Assembly: GCA_015060005.1 (NCBI GenBank)
Contig: SUZI01000011.1
Coordinates: 1-45,738, forward strand
DNA length: 45,738 bases
Source of the DNA: Rikenellaceae bacterium
GTDB taxonomy: Bacteria; Bacteroidota; Bacteroidia; Bacteroidales; Rikenellaceae
Reading direction: 5' to 3'
Position numbers and translations under genes: made by a program. The notes beneath the pieces are model-generated. The model made no database searches. It was not told where the DNA came from and saw only the letters and a program-made list of their open reading frames with translations. The first letter of the stretch is position 1; every line of letters starts with the position of its first letter. Of the stretch, positions 40,486 through 45,738 are shown piece by piece.

Positions 40486-42090
40486 TTACAACTGTGGGCC
40501 AGCTGCAACCAACTTCTTACCCTCCTCGTTTCCTGTGAACTTAGCGAAGTTCTTGATGAAACGTGAAGCCAAGTCCTCAGCCTTGGTCTGCCACTCAGCA
40601 GCATCTGCGTAAGTGTCGCGTGGGTCGAGGATAGCAGGGTCTACGCCTGGGAGGGCTGTAGGTACCTTGAAGTCGAAGATAGGAATCTGCTTAGTCTCTG
40701 CCTTGTCGATAGAGCCATCGAGGATAGCGTCGATGATACCGCGTGTATCCTTGATAGAGATACGCTTACCTGTACCATTCCAACCTGTGTTTACGAGGTA
40801 TGCAGTAGCACCTGAAGCCTGCATCTTCTTTACCAACTCCTCGCCATACTTTGTTGGGTGCAATGAAAGGAATGCAGCACCGAAGCAAGCCGAGAAAGTA
40901 GGAGTAGGCTCAGTGATACCACGCTCAGTACCAGCCAACTTAGCTGTGAAACCAGAGAGGAAGTAGTACTTTGTCTGCTCTGGAGTAAGGATTGATACTG
41001 GAGGCAATACACCGAATGCGTCAGCCGAGAGGAAGATAACCTTCTTTGCTGCTGGAGCCTTTGATATAGGCTTTACGATGTTGTCGATGTGGTAGATAGG
41101 GTAAGATACGCGAGTGTTCTCTGTTACAGACTTATCTGCGAAATCAATCTTACCGTTCTCGTCTACTGTTACGTTCTCCAGGAGTGCGTTTGGACGGATA
41201 GCGTTCCAGATGTCTGGCTCATTCTCCTTCGAGAGGTTGATAACCTTTGCGTAGCAACCGCCCTCGAAGTTAAATACGCCCTCGTCATCCCAGCCGTGCT
41301 CGTCGTCGCCGATGAGCTGACGCTTAGGATCTGTTGAGAGGGTAGTCTTACCTGTACCTGACAGACCGAAGAAGATAGCTGTCTCGCCCTTCTCGTTAGT
41401 GTTTGCCGAGCAATGCATTGAGGCCATACCCTTCAATGGGAGCAGGTAGTTCATATAAGAGAACATACCCTTCTTCATCTCACCACCATACCAGGTGTTG
41501 ATGATTACCTGCATCTTCTCTGTGAGGTTGAACACTACAGCAGTCTCAGAGTTCAAGCCGAGCTCCTTGTAGTTCTCTACCTTTGCCTTTGATGCGTTGA
41601 GTACTACGAAGTCTGGCTCGCCATAAACCTCCAGCTCAGCATCTGTTGGGCGGATAAACATATTCTTAACGAAGTGTGCCTGCCAAGCTACCTCCATGAT
41701 GAAACGAATCTTCAGACGTGAGTTCTCGTTAGCACCGCAGAAAGTATCCACTACGTAGAGCTTCTTGTTAGAGAGCTCCTTTGATGCCAACTCCTTCAAT
41801 ACGTCCCAGGTCTGCTGTGTTACAGGCTTGTTGTCGTTCTTGTACTCCTCTGAAGTCCACCATACAGTATCCTTTGTGGTGTCATCCATTACGAAGAACT
41901 TATCCTTAGGTGAACGACCTGTGTATACACCTGTCATTACGTTTACAGCACCCATCTCGGTTACTACGCCCTTGTCAAAGCCTGTCAAGCCTGGCTTTGT
42001 CTCCTCGCGGAGGAGCTCATCGTATGAAGGGTTGTAAACCACCTCTGTTGTACCGGTAATACCGTACTTTGAAAGATCAATCTTTGCCAT
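40486..42090 (-). CDS. pckA: ATP-dependent phosphoenolpyruvate carboxykinase
   Basis: 534 residues; interconverts oxaloacetate + ATP and phosphoenolpyruvate + CO2 + ADP. Visible: substrate Arg in [11 protein letters not shown]-loop [13 protein letters not shown], metal-binding [22 protein letters not shown], and NTGWNGTG near the C-terminus. In Bacteroidota fermentation it runs in the CO2-fixing direction towards oxaloacetate and, with Mdh, malate and succinate. Monocistronic, with a leader of about 170 bases and a clear terminator. Confidence 0.96.
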   Translation of the reverse strand: MAKIDLSKYGITGTTEVVYNPSYDELLREETKPGLTGFDKGVVTEMGAVNVMTGVYTGRSPKDKFFVMDDTTKDTVWWTSEEYKNDNKPVTQQTWDVLKELASKELSNKKLYVVDTFCGANENSRLKIRFIMEVAWQAHFVKNMFIRPTDAELEVYGEPDFVVLNASKAKVENYKELGLNSETAVVFNLTEKMQVIINTWYGGEMKKGMFSYMNYLLPLKGMASMHCSANTNEKGETAIFFGLSGTGKTTLSTDPKRQLIGDDEHGWDDEGVFNFEGGCYAKVINLSKENEPDIWNAIRPNALLENVTVDENGKIDFADKSVTENTRVSYPIYHIDNIVKPISKAPAAKKVIFLSADAFGVLPPVSILTPEQTKYYFLSGFTAKLAGTERGITEPTPTFSACFGAAFLSLHPTKYGEELVKKMQASGATAYLVNTGWNGTGKRISIKDTRGIIDAILDGSIDKAETKQIPIFDFKVPTALPGVDPAILDPRDTYADAAEWQTKAEDLASRFIKNFAKFTGNEEGKKLVAAGPQL

Positions 42091-42265
42091 AATTTTTTAC
42101 AATTTTATTTAGTTAAACTTCTTCTGCTCAAATTTCGTGCGGTGAAGGCTTTTTCTCGTGTTTTCTTTCAAACCGAAGCTCTCTTTGCAGTAATTACTCA
42201 TTCCTAATTACTCTTTACTAATTGCTTTCAGCACATTGCTTCGCAAAAGCCCTTTTTCACCGATG

Positions 42266-42273
42266 CAAAAGTA
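42266..42273 (-). promoter_or_regulatory. Likely -7 element of pckA
   Basis: TACTTTTG on the minus strand fits TAnnTTTG; the -33 region has only TTTT at 20 bases. The leader includes ACTAATTACT-type filler. Confidence 0.4.
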
Positions 42274-42486
42274 GTAAAAGATTTATAATTGTGAAAAGAA
42301 TAACACTAAAATTTTTCAAAAAAATTAATTATTTTTCTCACCCTCCAATAACTTACTGATTTTCAACCGTATATCAAAGTCCACTCTCTTATTCTCTCTT
42401 CGGCTTTAACCCTTTTTATCCTCCTTTCGTATCCTTTAATTTCCCTGAAAACTCAATTACTCATTACTAATTACTCATTATATTAA

Positions 42487-42530
42487 CGTCATTCCCCGAC
42501 TAACCAAAGGTTAGGCGATGGGAATCTACC
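42487..42530. repeat. Palindromic intergenic repeat, copy 2
   Basis: Same frame sequence as at 6284-6325 (CGTCATTCCCCGAC...CGATGGGAATCTACC) but with a different, still perfectly paired central stem CTAACC-AAA-GGTTAG. Followed by the shared AAAACTAAAA tail. Confidence 0.75.
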
Positions 42531-42560
42531 GTTTCCAAGGTAGAGCTAAAAACTAAAAGG

Positions 42561-42751
42561 TTAATTTTGAACCGACAACAAAGTGAGAGGAATAAGAAGA
42601 TATAATGCTTAGCATCAACTCTTGTGCTGGCAGATATAGAACTTGTTCTAAATATTTGACAGACAAGGGTTGGAAGGTTTGAAAAAACGCTATCTTCTTA
42701 TTCCCGAACTGCGAAGGAGGAAAAGCCATCTTTAGATGGATTAATTTTGAA
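42561..42751. other. Structured intergenic element with 14-bp inverted repeat
   Basis: A 14-bp perfect inverted repeat (GGAATAAGAAGATA at 42589-42602; TATCTTCTTATTCC at 42691-42704) closes an 88-base interior that holds small hairpins (ATGC-TTA-GCAT at 42605-42615; AGAA-CTTG-TTCT at 42638-42649). Another hairpin CCATC-TTTA-GATGG (42726-42739) follows. The whole is flanked by 11-base direct repeats TTAATTTTGAA (42561-42571, 42741-42751). A small minus-strand open frame crosses it without start or binding-site support. Candidates are a miniature mobile element or a structured RNA. Confidence 0.55.
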
Positions 42752-42776
42752 TATTGAATTTTGAATTGCACAAGCC

Positions 42777-42818
42777 CGTCATTCCCCGACCTGCTCTGCA
42801 AGGCGATGGGAATCTACC
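42777..42818. repeat. Palindromic intergenic repeat, copy 3
   Basis: Third copy, central stem CCTGC-TC-TGCAAGG (imperfect). It is followed by the AAAACTAAAAACT tail and TTATTGCGACTTTAATATCC, also seen after copy 1. Beyond it, 42880-42945 is a pyrimidine-rich stretch of TATCCCTTA-type short repeats. This completes the contents of the 1-kb gap between pckA and the last gene. Confidence 0.7.
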
Positions 42819-42952
42819 TCTTACAAGGTAGAGCTGAAAACTAAAAACTACAAGGTTACTTTTCTTATTGCGACTTTAATATCCTTTATTATCCCTTAGT
42901 ATCCCTTATTATCCCTTAGTCCCCTTTAGTCTCCTTTAATACCCTTCTTGAA

Positions 42953-42987
42953 AACAAGACCGACCGAAAATTTCTTTTCAGTCGGTC
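42953..42987 (-). terminator. Terminator of the beta-helix fimbrillin-like gene
   Basis: GACCGAC/GTCGGTC, one mismatch, then GAAAA/TTTTC around a short loop, followed by TTGTTTTC on the minus strand. A second smaller hairpin (TTGCACC/GGTGCAA, about 43054-43074) lies nearer the stop. Confidence 0.65.
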
Positions 42988-43093
42988 CGCCACACTTAAT
43001 TAATTTAACATATGAAGGGCTTTCTTTTGATTGTCCCTTGTGGATTGCACCCCACCCAAGAGGTGCAACCCTATAGATTTAAGCAACTATCTA

Positions 43094-45736
43094 TTACTCA
43101 ACAACAGTTAAACCTGTCTCAATCTTACCAATATTATTGGTTGCGTCAGTTGTCATATTAACAACAGTATTATTCTGGCAAGTACCATTACAGTTGTAGT
43201 TACCTACAAGTTTACCAATAATATACTCGCTCTTACCACCTGCATATACGCCGCCACCGATACCGTTCACCTCGCAATCGGTCAAGGTATTACCGGTAAC
43301 ATCACCGGTACTGCTGCCAGATGCACAGATGTAACCAATAAGGCCACCCAACTTGTAGCCACCCTTAACGACAACATTGTTCAACTCACAGTTAAGAACG
43401 TCTGTGTAACCATAACCTACCACACCACCTGTGTACTTACCGCCTGTAACAGAAGAGTTGGTGATGGTGATATCCTGTACGGCATAACTTACACTACCAG
43501 ACAAAATACCTGCGGTAGAGTTGCCTACGTTGCTACCGGTAACGTGGATGCTATCGAGTTTCAAGTTCTTCATAACCATGCGGGTACTTGCATCGAACAA
43601 ACCTGCCGCGTTCTCGGTAGCTGGGTTAGTTACGATCGTTGCATTTTTAATCTGATGGTTGTTACCATTGAAGACAGATGCACCTGTACTCACAGGATGC
43701 TTAATGATGATAGGATCGATAGTATCGTTATTCAAATCAATATCTGCCACAAGGTTAATGGTCCAATAACCGCTATAATAGAAATCTGTACCTGCACCAT
43801 TTGCATAGTTGGTAAAGGTTTCACCGTTTCCATCTGTGAACAGTGTAGCCCAATTTGCAAACAAATCTGTCAGTTTCAAAAGACCCTCTTTGTCGCTAAC
43901 AATAATCTGAGAGTTTGTACCATTTGGAACGAGAATCAAGCTATAATAAGCTCTACCAAAAATATTATTCTCGATGGTTACATTGTTACCATTGGTTACC
44001 TTGATGTAATCAGCATCGGCAGCCTCATAGTCCAGAATAGTGTTATCTTTGATAACGACAACAGCATCACCCATACCGTCAGCTCTTACGAAACGCTCCT
44101 GAGCATTGTTAGAAACATTACCGATAATGTTTACATTGCCTGAATAGGTAAAGCCGCTGTTTACAGGAAGAAGTATGTTTCTATTGGCAACATTGAATGT
44201 GTTATTAGTGATTGTAACATTCTCTGTTTCACGAAGCTCGATACCAATATAACCACCGTTTAAGGTACAACCTGTCATAGTAATATCTTTTTGAGAAGGA
44301 ACAAATGTGAGAGCCTCTCCACCGTAAGTGTAGTTATGAACAAAAGTAGTGCCTTCAGTCTTGTAGATTAAACGAGCATTGTTAGTTGCATTGTCAAGAA
44401 CACAATTCTTAACAGTCAGTCCGTTTACCTTGATATTGTTACCGCTCAAATTGATTGCGTTGCCGTAGCCCTGTGGGTCATATCCACCCTTACCGGTAAA
44501 GGTAACACCGTCAACAACAAAGTTCTTCAACTCAATAAGGCTCAACATTATTGGATATGTACTTGACTGAGAATGAGGTGTGTTGTAGTAAGTGCCACCT
44601 TCAATCTTTATAGCGTCAACCGTAGCACCCTCTGCACCGACAATAGTAACATTATCATATACTGTCAATGTCTCATAATGGTAATTGTTGCCTACCCAGT
44701 CGATATCCTTTGTAGAAGGATTGGTTGCAGAAGGACGGAGATACAAAGTACCATAATTTACTCCTTCAGCAAGCTGAATAGTAGTACCAGGAACAGCGTG
44801 GTCAAGTGCATACTGTGCAGCCTCAGCAGTTGATACTACACCATACTCGTGGCCTGGTTCGCCATCAAATCCAGGCTTAATCTCAATGTTGAAGTTACCG
44901 TCGCTTGTGAGCAAGCTACCTACGATATTTGTACGATAGTTACGCTGTACAGGAACTGAAGCGAACTCCATAGAGCCACTTGCATCACCACCCTTTGCGT
45001 CGCTGTCGGTGTAAGCAAATGTTACGTTAACCAATGACTTCTGACCACCTGTAAAGAGATAGTTTACAGCCAAATGGTCGTTAGCGAGCTTAGTCGCCTC
45101 ACCAAAAGTAATCTTTGTGCCAGCAGCAGCCTTAATACCCTCACCGTTTGCAAGGTTGAACTTGTCGCAACCCTCAGAGATTTCAACGCTCACCTGATCA
45201 ACATTCAAACCAGACTTTACTGCGTTGTCGTGGTCGTTTGTCTTGATGTTAAGCTGAGCAAAAGGACGCTTCAACTCTACATCCTCGTTTACAGGACCTG
45301 TAACCTCATCAAGCTCAGTGAAGTAGCAGTAGAAAGCATCGTACTTCTCAGAGTTAGAAACCAATGCAGCAGCATTAGTGTAACCAACCTCCAGGTTAGC
45401 CCACTCTACAGAGTAAGGAGACTGTTCAGCCTCTGCCCAGAAAAGGATGTTGTAAGCCATACCGTTTACGAAAGGAATCTTAACGGTAGCCGTCAAGCCG
45501 CTCATAACAGTAGGCTCGGTGCTCTGGAAGAGCAGGTTGTGGGTCTTGTCATAAACTGCCCAAGAGAGCTGGGTAGCAGTCAAGCCGTCGCCGTGAGCAC
45601 GAGTTGCCAATTCAGGAGCAGCAACAGAGAAAGTAACTGTAGACTTCTCTGCCACAGGCTGAGCAACCTCGTCCTTCGAACACGCTGTTGCGAGCATACC
45701 AAATGCTACAACAGCCATCAAAAGAATTTTTTTCAT
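43094..45736 (-). CDS. Fimbrillin-like DUF6562 lipoprotein with beta-helix and GLUG segments
   Basis: 880 residues, complete: the start codon is three bases from the window end, so the promoter is not visible. Lipobox L-A-T-A-C (Cys19) then SKDE. Residues of about 30-295 form the same fimbrillin-like DUF6562 domain as the gene at 6632-8719 (VTFSVAAPELATRAHGDG; RPFAQLNI; VPVQRNYRTNIVGSLLTS). Residues of about 300-620 have right-handed beta-helix character with Asn-rich turns (NVTITNNTFNVANRNI, NVTIENNIFGRAYYS). The C-terminal part has GLUG-type repeats (GGVVGYGYT, GGLIGYICA). Likely a cell-surface adhesin or glycan-binding protein. Confidence 0.82.
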   Translation of the reverse strand: MKKILLMAVVAFGMLATACSKDEVAQPVAEKSTVTFSVAAPELATRAHGDGLTATQLSWAVYDKTHNLLFQSTEPTVMSGLTATVKIPFVNGMAYNILFWAEAEQSPYSVEWANLEVGYTNAAALVSNSEKYDAFYCYFTELDEVTGPVNEDVELKRPFAQLNIKTNDHDNAVKSGLNVDQVSVEISEGCDKFNLANGEGIKAAAGTKITFGEATKLANDHLAVNYLFTGGQKSLVNVTFAYTDSDAKGGDASGSMEFASVPVQRNYRTNIVGSLLTSDGNFNIEIKPGFDGEPGHEYGVVSTAEAAQYALDHAVPGTTIQLAEGVNYGTLYLRPSATNPSTKDIDWVGNNYHYETLTVYDNVTIVGAEGATVDAIKIEGGTYYNTPHSQSSTYPIMLSLIELKNFVVDGVTFTGKGGYDPQGYGNAINLSGNNIKVNGLTVKNCVLDNATNNARLIYKTEGTTFVHNYTYGGEALTFVPSQKDITMTGCTLNGGYIGIELRETENVTITNNTFNVANRNILLPVNSGFTYSGNVNIIGNVSNNAQERFVRADGMGDAVVVIKDNTILDYEAADADYIKVTNGNNVTIENNIFGRAYYSLILVPNGTNSQIIVSDKEGLLKLTDLFANWATLFTDGNGETFTNYANGAGTDFYYSGYWTINLVADIDLNNDTIDPIIIKHPVSTGASVFNGNNHQIKNATIVTNPATENAAGLFDASTRMVMKNLKLDSIHVTGSNVGNSTAGILSGSVSYAVQDITITNSSVTGGKYTGGVVGYGYTDVLNCELNNVVVKGGYKLGGLIGYICASGSSTGDVTGNTLTDCEVNGIGGGVYAGGKSEYIIGKLVGNYNCNGTCQNNTVVNMTTDATNNIGKIETGLTVVE

Positions 45737-45738
45737 AA

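Noticed and set aside
42553..42801. An 82-codon minus-strand frame in the pckA downstream-gene gap
   Set aside because: It crosses the structured element and palindromic repeat 3 and lacks a start signal; the inverted repeats explain the region better.

Overview
The window looks like chromosomal DNA of a gut-type Bacteroidota, order Bacteroidales, most likely Rikenellaceae/Alistipes (genus is inference). Evidence: many Bacteroidota promoters (TAnnTTTG at -7 with TTTG about 19-20 bases upstream), SPII lipoproteins of the MKK...C-S-K-D-E type, fimbrillin-like surface proteins, a long Ala/Glu-rich S16 tail, and the futalosine-pathway gene mqnE. There is no tRNA, rRNA, CRISPR array, intact insertion sequence or phage gene.

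Layout. (1) 1-9.6 kb: a BspA-like leucine-rich-repeat lipoprotein, an exported TPR protein, tadA, rpsA, a fimbrillin-like lipoprotein with GLUG repeats, and an ECF sigma factor overlapping an odd membrane glycosyltransferase. (2) 10.8-19.3 kb, plus strand: a tight run tgt-lptG-mqnE-PASTA protein-rluD-type synthase-ygiQ, followed by an exported TIM-barrel sugar isomerase-like lipoprotein. (3) 19.3-25.5 kb: rimM, rpsP and lysC on minus; Nudix hydrolase, birA, gcvH, mdh and a small lipoprotein on plus. (4) 25.5-28.7 kb: a CBM9-like protein, an A+T-rich membrane protein, and uxuB-uxuA. (5) 29.0-40.2 kb, minus strand: eleven genes with gaps of 2-24 bases, transcribed kdgK-eda-MFS transporter-nagA-nagB, then four exported Gfo/Idh/MocA oxidoreductases with an ApbE-like protein and a small membrane protein among them. 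(6) 40.5-45.7 kb: pckA, a 1-kb repeat-rich gap, and a second fimbrillin-like lipoprotein with beta-helix and GLUG segments.

The most interesting part is region 5 with neighbouring uxuBA. It joins the uronate route (mannonate/fructuronate to KDG, KDPG, pyruvate and triose phosphate) and the GlcNAc-6-phosphate route to a set of exported NAD(P)-type oxidoreductases using Tat, Tat-like, lipoprotein and Sec signals. No glycoside hydrolase, polysaccharide lyase or SusC/D pair is present. I infer an oxidoreductase-based extracytoplasmic system for attacking a sugar or glycoside containing uronate and/or amino sugar; the substrate is unknown.

The intergenic DNA is rich in dispersed elements: a ~120-bp family with a shared open frame (three copies), a hairpin repeat whose stem changes in a compensated way (three copies), a ~95-bp palindrome-bearing duplication, and a compact structured element at 42.6 kb.
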